A DNA stretch of 64,000 nt from Trichopria drosophilae. Its lineage: Eukaryota > Arthropoda > Insecta > Hymenoptera > Diapriidae. Below are positions 44,220-54,722 of the stretch, piece by piece; positions within the stretch are counted from its first letter, which is position 1; each line of letters starts with the position of its first letter. The translations under genes and the position numbers were made by a program. The notes under the pieces are model-generated. The model searched no databases and was not told the origin of the DNA. It saw only the letters and a program-made list of their open reading frames with translations. The stretch covers positions 137,103,001 to 137,167,000 of the forward strand of contig CM059582.1 in NCBI GenBank assembly GCA_030407085.1, in the 5' to 3' direction.

Positions 44220-44885
44220 AAGTTTCCACAACGCCCAATCACTTTTCAAAAATTCATCCGCCATATTGGATCCACCAATTTGAATCTTTAAAATCTAAGT
44301 TCAGAATCGTATTCTGCGACCCCGAGAACCCCCGAGAAACAAGTTTCAGCAACATCCAATCACTTTTTACAAATTCATCCGCCATATTGGATCCGCCATT
44401 TTTAATCTTTAAAATCTAAGTTCAAAATCGCATTCTGCGACCCCGAGAACCCCCAAGAAACAAGTTTCAGCAACGTCCGATCACTTTTTACAAATTCATC
44501 CGCCATATTGGATCCGCCATTTTGAATCTTTAAAATCTAAGTTCAAAATCGCATTCTGCGACCCCGAGAACCCCCAAGAAACAAGTTTCAGCAACGTCCG
44601 ATCACTTTTTACAAATTCATCCGCCATATTGGATCCGCCATTTTGAATTTTTAAAATCTAAGTTCAGAATTGTATTCTGCGACCCCGAAAACCCCCGAGA
44701 AACAAGTTTCAGCAACATCCGATCACTTTTTACAAATTCATCCGCCATTTTGAATTTTCAAAATCTAACATCAGAATCGTATTCTGCGACCCCGAAAAAC
44801 CCCGAGAAACAAGTTTCAGCAATAACCGATCACTTTTTACAAATTCATCCGCCATATTGGATCCGCCATTTTGAATTTCAAAATT
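44220..44885. repeat. 121-bp tandem array, about 5.5 units
   Basis: The marker GATCACTTTTTAC (AATCAC in the first) starts at 44358, 44479, 44600, 44721 and 44828. This gives periods of 121, 121, 121 and a final shortened 107. Each unit holds GCCATATTGGATCCGCCATT, a TCTAAGTTCA stretch, TTCTGCGACCCCGAGAACC and AAACAAGTTTCAGCAAC. It lies just inside the right inverted repeat of the GGGCATT element. There is no gene; the minus-strand 44730-44912 frame is only the repeat. Confidence 0.92.
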
Positions 44886-45139
44886 CTGATACGAGATTCG
44901 TAATTGGAGCATCCAATAACAAATAACTAAATTCTAAAATGGTATTTTTCTTGGGCACAAAAAACTGTATGAAAGGTTTTTACTCTCGTTTTCAAAAGTG
45001 TGGTCTTTTTAAGCACCGTATAGGAGCCGCCATTTTGAATTTTCAAAAATACCACACGGTAATTAAAAGTAGATATACTGAGCTAAATTTTAAGCCCTGA
45101 AACAATTTTTTTGGCGGTAATGAATTTTGGCCAGCCAAT

Positions 45140-47905
45140 ATATTTCAAAAGTACACATGTTTCGGCCTCCGCATAAATTTTTTCAACATTTTTTATTGCG
45201 TTTTTACAACGATACAGACGGTACGGATCGATCAAATATAAGAATTTTTCAACAAGCAGGGTCTCTACATTATCTTATGTAATGATTATCGTATATGTAT
45301 TGATCCAAATGGCATCACAGTTCTTTCTCGGGGGTTTTCGGGGTCGCTGATCAGGATTCCGATGTCAAAATTGCATTTTCACACCCTGGGTGAACCCGGC
45401 TGAGGGGGGAATTTATATCTGCTCAAATAAATCGAATCAAATCGCTCTACGATGCCTATTTAGGGCTTTTGGAGGCCGCTGATCATGATTCCGATGTCAA
45501 AATTGCATTGTTACTTCTTCGGTAAAGCCATCTGAGGGGAGAATTTATATTATCTCAAATATTTTGATTCAAATTATTCTATGCTGCTTATTTTAAAGAG
45601 TTTCTAATAAACCTGCTGACATCTAAATTTAAATAAGATGGAGCACATGTTCTTAAGAAATAAATTGATAATTTGTAAACCTACATAAGGTAGCGCAAAA
45701 AATAAGCATATAATAATCTAATTCATCAAAGTAATTTTTTTAATGAAATTTTCTTGAAATGAATGTAACCTTAATTATTTCGACGCAGACCTATGGTATG
45801 GACGAAGTATTTAATTTGGTCACTTCCTGTCAACAATTTTCCCTATAGTTTTTCATCAAATGTGGACGTTCTGACCCTATAGAACCCAAAAATGAAATAA
45901 AAATTTGTTTCTATATTACTTTACTTTCAATAAAATATTCACTGAATGTTGCGATGATTCCGTTTTACTGAAAGCTAACAGTTAAAATTCGCTGCAAGTA
46001 CGAGTTTACAATTCCACTTTTAGCTGCGGTGATGATATCACTGTATTACAGTGCAATCTCATTTCAACGGATTTAGAGTGTATTTTTACTCAGTTTTCAT
46101 GTTAATAAAATAAAATGTTATCAATACACTGATTTTTACCAATTTATTGATTTTTCAAATTTCCCGGAAGAAAATGATTTAGATCTGAATCAGATCAAAT
46201 CAATATCTGAAAAGATATGGATTGGATCTGAATGTATCTCATCAGATATGAATTGGATGAGATCGGGTCTAATTTGATCTGATCCAGATTCAAACTATTT
46301 TTTCCCAAGATAATACTTAATTATGAAATGTATATTTAAAAATAATGTTCATATTTTTAGACTTATTTCTTTTTTTCAATATTTTTACAGACTTTCAAAC
46401 CGATTTAATGTTTTACAATTTACTCATTTTTAAAATAGACTTTATTAAATTGTTTATATAAATTTTTAATACATTTTTCAATAATTTACTGATTTTTATG
46501 AGTTTTCTAATCTTTACAAATTTATCAACTTTTGTATCATTGTAATGATTTTTTTGATTTGTTGATTTTTAAAATAGATTATAATATTATAATGTTGCAA
46601 GAAATTTTAAAATGGATTCGCTGGATTTTAAATAGATTTCCAGTTTTCAAACGATTTTAAAATTAATTCTGTTTATAGTTAAATTAATTTTATTTTAATT
46701 TTAATCAAATTATTAATTTATTAATTTTTTTATCGATTTACTGATTTTTTATCGATTTACTAACGCTATAAATAGATTTGAAAAGTGTTATAACTTTTAC
46801 CAATTGGTTAAAAGATTTTTTTAAACGATTTAGTGATTTCATTGGTTTACTAAAATCTTTTATAAATTACAAAGAAACGTTAAAGAAATAAATGCATCAA
46901 ATGTGTCAACTTTAGTTACAATTTTGTCGAACCTTTGTTATAAATTAGTAGAGTATAGGGGAGAGTCGCAATCGTGGTTCTATGGGGTCAGAACGTCCAC
47001 ATATAGGGAAAATTTTTGACGGAAGTGACCAAATTAAATACTTCGTCCAGACCATAGGTCTGTGTCGAAGTAATTAAGGTTGCATTCATTTCAAGAAAAT
47101 TTCATTTAAAAAATTACTTTGGTGAATTAGATTATTATATGCTTATTTTTTGCGCTACCTTATGTAGGTTTACAAATTACCAATTTATTTCTTAAGAACA
47201 TGGGCGCCATCTTATTTAAATTTAGATGTCGGCAGGTTTATTAGAAACTCTTTAAAATAAGCAGCATAGAATAATTTGAATCAAAATATTTGAGATAATA
47301 TAAATTCTCCCCTCAGTTGGCTTTACCGAAGAAGTAACAATGCAATTTTGTCATCGGAATCATGATCAGCGACCTCCAAAAGCCCTAAATAGGCATGGTA
47401 GAGCGATTTGAATCGATTTATTTGAGCAGATATAAATTCCCCCCTCAGCTGAGTTCACCCAGGGTGTGAAAATGCAATTTTGACATCGGAATCGTGATCA
47501 GCGACCCCGAAAACCCCCGAGAAAGCACTGTGATGCCATTTGGATCAATACATATGCGATAATCATTACATAAGATAATGTAGAGACCCTGCTTGTTGAA
47601 AAATTCTTATATTTGATCGATCCGTACCATCTGTATCGTTGTGAAAACGAAATAAAAAATGTTGAAAAAATTTATGCGGACGCCGAAACATGTGTACTTT
47701 TGAAATATATTGCGATCGAATTTTTTCGGTGGTCTGATTCTTCGATAAAAAATGAAAACTGATTGTTCACGTTTTTCCTGTGTTAATCAAATGGAAAACT
47801 TCCCCCCCTAATTTCAATGTTAGCGAATTTTTGCAAGAGGGAAAAAAGTTTTTTTTTTTTCTCTATCCAATAGGGCCATGTCCGTAATTAATTTCGACAT
47901 TCGCC
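45140..47905. mobile_element. Long-inverted-repeat element without a gene
   Basis: Left arm 45140-45945 and right arm 46970-47705 are inverted copies. The right arm continues to about 47905, where the left arm is cut off at the junction with the truncated GGGCATT element. The spacer 45950-46965 is AT-rich and non-coding. It has many TTTACTGATTTTT-like repeats (46130-46870) and a cluster of GATCTGA / TCAGATC motifs at 46180-46295. A third arm lies at 33625-34626. The arms contain TCGGGGTCGCTGATCAGG, a variant of the shared module. It has foldback/MITE-like structure; the family is not identified. Confidence 0.8.
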
Positions 47906-48721
47906 ATTTTTCAAAGTACCTTAATATATACGGGTAGACCGATTTATCTGAAGACATCGAAATATCTCGAGAACTATGCACAGAATCAAAAAAGTTGTCG
48001 GATGAAAGTTGTTCGACACGAAGGGGGGCATCCAGTGATAATTAAATTTACCCCCTCCCCCATCCCCTGTGAGTGGAGTGGGGGCAAAAACAATAAAACT
48101 TAAATAGGAACCCCCAGTTTTTATTGCAGATTTGGATTCTCCGGAAAAAAGTACACCAATTTGAACTAGGACCTATTGCATTTTGGTTCACAGGTGGCGC
48201 TGTAATCGATAAAAATCCAAATTTATCTGAAGACATTGAAATACCTCGAGAACTATGCACAGAATCAAAAAAGTTGTCGGATGAAAGTTGTTCGATACGA
48301 AGGGGGGCATCCAGGGGGCAAATAGGGACAATTTGATCCCTTTATGAAAATTTAATATTAAAAATTCTAATATTAGAATTTTTAATATTAGAATTAAGTA
48401 ATATCAATTGCGAAAATTGTTATTCTGAATATGAAATTTTAATAACGTCCATTCGAAAAATTAAGATTATGAATAATTGATATTCTTCATATTAAAAATC
48501 AAAACTGATTACATAAAAATTGTGCATACAATATGGAAGCAATTTTATAAATAAGTTTTCTACCTTCAATAAAATTACATTTTAGGTTTTAAATTTATTA
48601 TTTAAGAAAACAAAAAGAGGACATCACGCAATCCATTAAAAAACGCGTCATGTCCCTTCACTCAGCTCATTCATTCTCTCTCTGTATGTTTTTTCCGAAA
48701 TGAGAATAAATAAGCTGAGCA

Positions 48722-48910
48722 TTGACGGTCAAACCAGCTTCTATTAAACAAAACGAAACTCTTACTTCATTTGGGGATTTCGTCGCCATCTACCGGACCC
48801 CGAGAGAACTCACGTGGTTTCATACATGTACATCGCTTGCATTTCGGCCATCACCGGCGCCGGTTCTGTTACATAACGCTAGAGGGCGACATAACTCGAA
48901 AATAAAGTAG
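48722..48910 (+). other. 62-codon frame, copy in left arm
   Basis: Same frame as at 38284-38472, encoding an identical peptide as far as I can read (start MTVKPASIKQ, end HNSKIK). It lies upstream of the partial transposase at 49156. See findings. Confidence 0.35.
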
Positions 48911-49155
48911 CATATCATTTTATACATAAGTTGAGTCACACGTAACCAGTTCACCTACATTTTTCTCTACTTTCCTGAAGGGAAGTAAATGGATATCGCG
49001 ACTTTCTAATCCCCATATTAAAATTTAGTATTCACGGTCTCTCAGTGTAAGACTGTTTTTGAAGTCCATTGTATTGGTAGTAATTCGGTCGGAGGTCACT
49101 TTGCTTTTAGAATAACAACTTTCCGTTTACGTGACTATTTTTTGTCTACCCTACA

Positions 49156-49431
49156 TTGCTTAAATCGAATTGCAAGTTAAAAAGAAATCCTGCTACAGTT
49201 CCCGAAAAATTCGAAATGATTCTTATTTATGGTGAATGTAAGAGGAATATTGACGATGCTGTTGCGTTGTATGCTGAGCGTTTTCCAGATAATGCTCGCT
49301 CGCGTTCTTTTTTTTACAAAGTTGTGAATGCCTTTCACTCTGATGGCAGCGTACAAATGAAAAAAAGGAAGCGAGGATTAACAGTTACAGGAGAAGCTAA
49401 CGAAGTAGCTGTATTAGCAGCTATTCACTAA
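49156..49431 (+). pseudogene. Transposase N-terminal fragment in left arm
   Basis: About 90 codons with MILIYGECKRNIDDAVALYA and VQMKKRKRGL, the DUF4817 helix-turn-helix, ending in AAIH and a stop at the palindrome centre (49432-49440). The ATG used in copy 1 is AGA here. It is in opposite orientation to 49438-50398 and nearly identical to its N-terminus. It cannot encode a nuclease, having no catalytic residues. Confidence 0.88.
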
Positions 49432-49437
49432 AATCCA

Positions 49438-50398
49438 CCATGTTTTCACGAGTCGTTGGTACTTGTTCATAAACCTTACCTTTTAGGTAACCCCATAGGA
49501 AGAAATCCAGAGATGTTAGATCAGGTTACCTCGCAGGCCAATTAATGGGGCCACCTCTACCAATCCACCTACCATTGTAATCACGATCTAGTAATTCCCT
49601 TGCTACTCTTGAAAAATGTGCTGGGCAACCATCATGCTGAAACCACATTGTCCGTCGGACGTCCATAGCAACATCCTCAAGTAGTAATGGTACTTCTTGT
49701 TCTAGGAAATCTCGATATTTTGTTCCATTCAAATTACCTTCAATGAAATAAGGACCAATGAGTTTATTTCCTATGATTCCACACCAAACGTTCACCGACC
49801 AAGGACGTTGATGATTAACTTGTCGTAACCAATGGGGATTTTCTACGCTCCAATAATGCATATTATGCCTATTGACGCCACCATGGTTCGTGAATGTAGA
49901 TTCATCTGAAAATAATACATTAGCAAAGAAATTGTGGTTCGTTTGCATTTTTTGAAATGCCCATTCACAAAACTCCACGCAGTTATGAAAATCATCGCCA
50001 TCTAGTTCCTGGTGCAGTGAAATGTGATATGGGTGAAACTTATGACGATGCAATATTCTTTGAATACTGTCTCTGGAAATGCCGGAATCGCGATGTAATT
50101 GTCGTGTGCTTACATGTGGATTTTGGTGAATAGCTGCTAGTACAGCTACTTCGTTAGCTTCTCCTGCAACTGTTAATCTTCGCTTCCTTTTTTTCATTTG
50201 TACGCTGCCATCAGAGTGAAAGGCATTCACAACTTTGTAAAAAAAAGAACGCGAGCGAGCATTATCTGGAAAACGCTCAGCATACAACGCAACAGCATCG
50301 TCAATATTCCTCTTACATTCACCATAAATAAGAATCATTTCGATTTTTTCGGGAACTGTAGCAGGATTCCTTTTTAACTTGCAATTCGATTTAAGCAA
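49438..50398 (-). pseudogene. DUF4817 mariner-like transposase, C-terminus lost
   Basis: Open from 50398 to 49526 (290 codons): HTH region, STRQLHRDSGISRDSIQRIL, FSDESTFTNHG and WFQHDGCPAHF, ending at WPAR. There TCA has become TAA, so the stop falls at the serine of the SPD motif and removes the third catalytic aspartate. The frame is readable as far as 49438, where the palindrome centre cuts off roughly the last 50 residues. At the usual start the codon is AGG; the next ATG is at MILIYGE. Copy 1 (36942-38011) shows what is missing. It is dead. Confidence 0.9.
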
Positions 50399-50643
50399 TG
50401 AAGGATAGACAAAAAATAGTCACGTAAACGGAAAGTTGTTATTCTAAAAGCAAAGTGACCTCCGACCGAATTACTACCAATACAATGGACTTCAAAAACA
50501 GTCTTACACTGAGAGACCGTGAATACTAAATTTTAATATGGGGATTAGAAAGTCGCGATATCCATTTACTTCCCTTCAGGAAAGTAGAGAAAAATGTAGG
50601 TGAACTGGTTACGTGTGACTCAACTTAGGTATAAAATGATATG

Positions 50644-50832
50644 CTACTTTATTTTCGAGTTATGTCGCCCTTTAGCGTTATGTAACAGAACCGGCGCCGG
50701 TGATGGCCGAAATGCAAGCGATGTACATGTATGAAACCACGTGAGTTCTCTCGGGGTCCGGTAGATGGCGACGAAATCCCCAAATGAAGTAAGAGTTTCG
50801 TTTTGTTTAATAGAAGCTGGTTTGACCGTCAA
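50644..50832 (-). other. 62-codon frame, copy in right arm
   Basis: Third copy of the frame at 38284-38472, one residue different (HNAKGRHNS rather than HNARGRHNS). It lies upstream of the transposase on the same strand. Confidence 0.35.
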
Positions 50833-51159
50833 TGCTCAGCTTATTTATTCTCATTTCGGAAAAAACATACAGAGAGAGAATGAATGAGCTGAGTGAAGGG
50901 ACATGACGCGTTTTTTAATGGATTGCGTGATGTCCTCTTTTTGTTTATTAAATAATAAATTTAAAACCTAACATGTAATTTTATTGAAGGTAGAAAACTT
51001 ATTTATAAAATTGCTTCCATATTGTATGCACAATTTTTATGTAATCAGTTTTGATTTTTAATATGAAGAATATCAATTATTCATAATCTTAATTTTTCGA
51101 ATGGACGTTATTAAAATTTCATATTCAGAATAACAATTTTCGCAATTGATATTACTAAA

Positions 51160-51212
51160 TTCTAATATTAAAAATTCTAATATTAAAATTTTTAATATTA
51201 AATTTTCATAAA
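51160..51212. repeat. AT-rich hairpin, one of three copies
   Basis: TCTAATATTAAAAATTC and its inverse repeat around 51160-51210. The equivalents are at about 38797-38850 and 48348-48398, always the same distance inside the DUF4817 element end. It can form a near-perfect stem. In the 48-kb and 38-kb copies small changes keep pairing largely intact. Confidence 0.7.
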
Positions 51213-52147
51213 GGGATCAAATTGTCCCTATTTGCCCTCTAGATGCCCCCCTTCGTGTCGAACAACTTTCATCCGACAACTTTTCTGATTCTGTGCATAG
51301 TTCTCGAGATATTTCGATGTCTTCAGATAAATCGGCCACCCGTATATATATATATATGGGGCATTCTTTGTCAACTGGGCCATCTCACCTCCCCAAAATT
51401 CATTTGCACTAAAAAAATCGTTCCAGGGCTTAAAATTTAACTTAACATGTCTACTTTTGTTTCCCAAGTGGCAGGAAGCAAAATTCAAAATGGCGGACTG
51501 GGGGCGACGTCTAGAATGAAAAAATTCCACAAAATTCATTGTATATCTTATATAAATAATGATAACATCATGCATTAAAAATTTTTTCATGAGCACAAAT
51601 TGTGCGTTCATGTACGTACTTTACACACCGTTACTATTTTCTAACAATTCAAAATGGCGGACCCAATATGGCCGACCGAAATGAAATAATTCGCTTGATT
51701 CAGACGAAACTCGGTTGTAGGGGGGTTTTTGAGGTCGCTGATTCCGAATCTGAAGTTAAAAATTGGATATTCAAAATGGTGAACCCAATATGGCTGACCA
51801 AAATGAAAAAATTCGCTTGATTCAGACGAAACTCGGTTGTAGGGGGGTTTTTGAGGTCGCTGATTCCGAATCTGAAGTTAAAAGTTGGACATTCAAAATG
51901 ATGAACCCAACATGGACGTAGTAAAGAATAATAAAATGAAAAAATGTCTCTGTGTTTAACCAGGGTTGACACTGTCATCACATTTAAATGGTGAAGCCTA
52001 TATTCCTTTTTTCATTTTTTCATTTTTTTGTTTTTTTAGGGCCAGAGTTTGATCATTTAACAACGAAATCGAATGCAGTTTTTGGATTCGCGGAAAAGGT
52101 AAAGCGCCGTTAAATCGAGCTTTCTCTTGGCTTTATCGTGAGATGTC

Positions 52148-52450
52148 TTGTTATAAAAAAAGATGGAAATTGTTTAAAATATGGTCACTCATTATTTGTT
52201 GCAAACGATCTTTGTATGTACTTATTGTTGTTTCCGACTTTAGCGTCAATGTACTAAGACTAATAGCGTGTAACATCAATTTACCATTTTGATGAATCGA
52301 GCAAACCCATACACAATGCGATCCCTGAGATCCCGCAAGAATACATTGCTTCGGGCGCGATTGTTCCAATTTACTGAAACTTATCTTGATACCCGCATAA
52401 GAATATTTAAACTGTAAAAAAGTCCTCTAATGTCTGCGAATAATAGACGT
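52148..52450 (-). pseudogene. Inverted fragment of the 53.9-kb transposase segment
   Basis: The minus strand reads RPKQCILAGSQGSHCVWVCS and IHQNGKLMLHA, the same block as on the plus strand at 53985-54085, with about 90 percent similarity by eye. One Cys of the VCVC motif is Trp here. It lies inside the left half of the element, so part of the coding region is duplicated in inverted orientation. No start, no catalytic part. Confidence 0.8.
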
Positions 52451-52985
52451 TTTTGCATCTTGTAACTGGCACGTACGTATTTTTCTTATTCATTGCAAAT
52501 TTTTACATTTTTCCATAATTACAAAACTTTTTGAAAGTAATTTCGTTTATTTCTTGCCTCTGCAATTAAAATGTACATTATGATAATAAGAACGGTTCAG
52601 TTAGCCCGCGTTGAACGTTAAGCGTTTCTATCAAGCAAAGTAAGTCGCGGCTAATATAAGGTCCAGGTGCCAGGCTGTTTTCTTGTAGAAACATCGAACC
52701 CGCTGAGTGTACTGTGATACGTCTATTACTTTCATATTCATATTAAAAGAAATTTTGTTATTTTTATATTGTAAGTTGTATGACACTTATTCGTTAACTA
52801 TAGATACTAAACGATTAATGTGCTATCGTGTACAATAAAACAATTTATACCAAGTAGCGGAAACTTCCTAGCTCGCTAACACTCGCTCGGATTACAATGT
52901 TAGTTTCAAACGTTTTATAATGATAAAATAACAAATACTCAAACAAATTAAAAATAAAATTATTAAAATTACAACTCTATTATTA
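52451..52985. other. AT-rich internal spacer of the element
   Basis: Non-coding part of the 51.4-54.7 kb element between the inverted fragment and the minisatellite. No motif recognised. Confidence 0.5.
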
Positions 52986-52989
52986 ACTT

Positions 52990-53240
52990 ATACAATACCA
53001 ACCCTTTCATTCACCTCATTAATTTCACTTATACCAACTCTTTCACTCACCTCAATCATTTCACTGACCCCAACTCTTTCACTGACTCCAACCTTTTCAC
53101 TTACACCAACCGTATCATTCACTTATACCATACCAACCCTTTCACACACCCCATTAATTTCACTCATACCAACCCTTTCACGTATACCAACCCTATCATT
53201 CACCCCAATCATTTCACCGACCCCAACCCTTTCACTTATA
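52990..53240. repeat. CCAACCCTTTCAC minisatellite
   Basis: Imperfect units built from ACCAACCCTTTCAC, CACCTCAATCATTTCACTGA and ACTTATACC pieces, about 250 bp, ending 11 bp before the ATG at 53251. The minus-strand frame across it (GVNDRVGIRERVGM) is only the repeat. Because it abuts the coding start it may lie in the promoter or leader of the transposase gene. Confidence 0.85.
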
Positions 53241-53250
53241 GTAGATAGAT

Positions 53251-54136
53251 ATGGCTGATGTTCGAAATGTGCACGGTGACAGATGTTGCAATCCGTATAA
53301 TCGAGATATGCATAAAGGTAAAGATTTGCGATCATTGTCAAAAACATTGCATAGTAAATTTCCTAGTCTTCCAGTAAGTTGTAAAATTTGTTGGGAATGC
53401 CGTCGAATGAAAGTTCCACATCTTGAGGGAGAAATAAACGAAATGCTAGAGCAATCTTTTGACACATCAAATAATATGGATGAAGACGATGATAGTTCGC
53501 GTACCAGTACTAGTTGCGTTACGCTACGATCACAACGACATATTGAATTTGAAGATATGTTGGATGGGTTAAAACAAAAGTTTTCTTCTTTAAATGCTAA
53601 CGATCCAGAGCGACTGCGCGATTCTCACTATTTTGCCGTCAATGTGGAGAGCTAGAAAAATTGCTCGTGAATTTGGTTGTTCAAGACAAATCGCTGGAAA
53701 AGCAAAATCATTAAAAGAATCAAAAGGCGTTTTACCTTCTACCACAGCAAAACAGGGTAAAACTATACCGAAAGAAACTGTTGAGGTAGTAAGAAGGTTC
53801 TATGAAAGTGACTCCAATAGTAGAATAATGCCAGGAGTAAAAGATGTGGTTTCAGTTAAAATTGACGGTGAGCGTTCTTTGATGCAAAAACGTCTGTTAT
53901 TCGCGGACTTAAGAGGACTTTTCTCACAGTTTAAAGATTCTTATGCAGATATGAAGATAAGTTTCAGTAAATTTGCACAATTGCGCCCGAAGCAATGTAT
54001 TCTTGCGGGATCTCGGGGAACGCATTGTGTATGCGTTTGTACGATTCATCAAAATTGTAAATTGATGTTAGACGCTATTAATGAGCAGAATTTGACGCTA
54101 AAGTCGGAAACAACAATAAGTACATACAAAGATTGA
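53251..54136 (+). pseudogene. N-terminal half of an uncharacterised transposon protein
   Basis: ATG 53251 opens MADVRNVHGDRCCNPYNRDM, then SKFPSLPVSCKICWECRRMK, a C-C...C-x2-C metal-ligand pattern, and an acidic linker. A frameshift near 53600-53640 leads to the second frame: MWRARKIAREFGCSR, VRRFYESDSNSRIMPGVKD, LMQKRLLFADLRGLF, SKFAQLRPKQCILAGSRGTH and CVCVCTIHQNCKLML. These blocks, in this order, belong to the same unnamed insect/cnidarian family whose C-terminal half is seen at 43540-44133. A stop at 54134-54136 and the right inverted repeat end the reading, so the catalytic half is missing. Confidence 0.75.
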
Positions 54137-54722
54137 TTGCAACAAATGATGTGTGAACAATCGACTGCAGCTAATATAGGTAAAGTAATATAGGCTTCAC
54201 CATTTAAATGTGATGACAGTGTCAACCCTGGTTAAACACAGAGACATGTTTTCATTTTATTATTCTTTACTACGTCCATGTTGGGTTCATCATTTTGAAT
54301 GTCCAACTTTTAACTTCAGATTCGGAATCAGCGACCTCAAAAACCCCCCTACAACCGAGTTTCGTCTGAATCAAGCGAATTATTTCATTTCGGTCGGCCA
54401 TATTGGGTCCGCCATTTTGAATTTTGTAAAATTTTGAAAAAAAAATTAACGGTGTGTAAAGTACGTACATGAACGCACAATTTGTGCTCATGAAAAAATT
54501 TTTAATGCATGATGTTATCATTATTTATATAAGATATACAATGAATTTTGTGGAATTTTTTCATTCTAGACGTCGCCCCCAGTCCGCCATTTTGAATTTT
54601 GCTTCCTGCCACTTGGGAAACAAAAGTAGACATGTTAAGTTAAATTTTAAGCCCTGGAACGATTTTTTTAGTGCAAATGAATTTTGGGGAGGAGAGATGG
54701 CCCAGTTGACAAAGAATGCCCC

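Larger units (their letters stand above)
42623..45139 (+). mobile_element. Element with GGGCATTCCACGTC terminus, right end lost
   Basis: The left end CGGGCATTCCACGTCAACC follows TATATAT. Inverted similarity to the right side starts at 45139 (GAATTTTGGCCAGCCA pairs with TGGCTGGCCAAAATTC). The outermost 27 bp are missing on the right, so the element is truncated where the next repeat begins. Inside are the C-terminal half of a transposase-like protein (43540-44133), a 3 x 42-bp repeat and a 121-bp tandem array. A related element lies at 51358-54722. Confidence 0.82.
47931..51342. mobile_element. DUF4817 mariner-like transposon, palindromic copy 2
   Basis: The ends are CGGGTAGACCGATTTATCTG (47931) and inverse ...GGCCACCCG (51342), between TA repeats. 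The left arm 47931-49435 is an inverted copy of 51342 to about 50117, so the element folds back on itself. The left arm has two terminal modules 282 bp apart (47940, 48222), the right arm one. Each arm carries the 62-codon frame, the AT hairpin and the transposase start. Only the right arm continues through most of the transposase, up to the junction at about 49436. Confidence 0.88.
51358..54722 (+). mobile_element. Element with GGGGCATTCTTTGTCAAC termini
   Basis: The inverted ends (51358 and 54722) lie between TA repeats. Inverted similarity extends about 600 bp: CTGGGGGCGACGTCTAG at 51495 pairs with 54568, and two ATTCAAAATG-GG-GAACCCAA modules (51640-51910) pair with 54270-54430. Inside are the N-terminal half of the uncharacterised transposase family (53251-54136), an inverted fragment of the same gene (52148-52450) and a CCAACCCTTTCAC minisatellite. 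It is the same superfamily as 42623-45139, judging by ends and protein. Confidence 0.88.

Noticed and set aside
44220..44885. CRISPR-like array
   Set aside because: The units are 121-bp direct tandem copies with no unique spacers, in a eukaryotic transposon; it is a tandem repeat.
53123..53465. Minus-strand frames over the 53-kb minisatellite and transposase
   Set aside because: Repeat translation and antisense shadow of the plus-strand transposase fragment.
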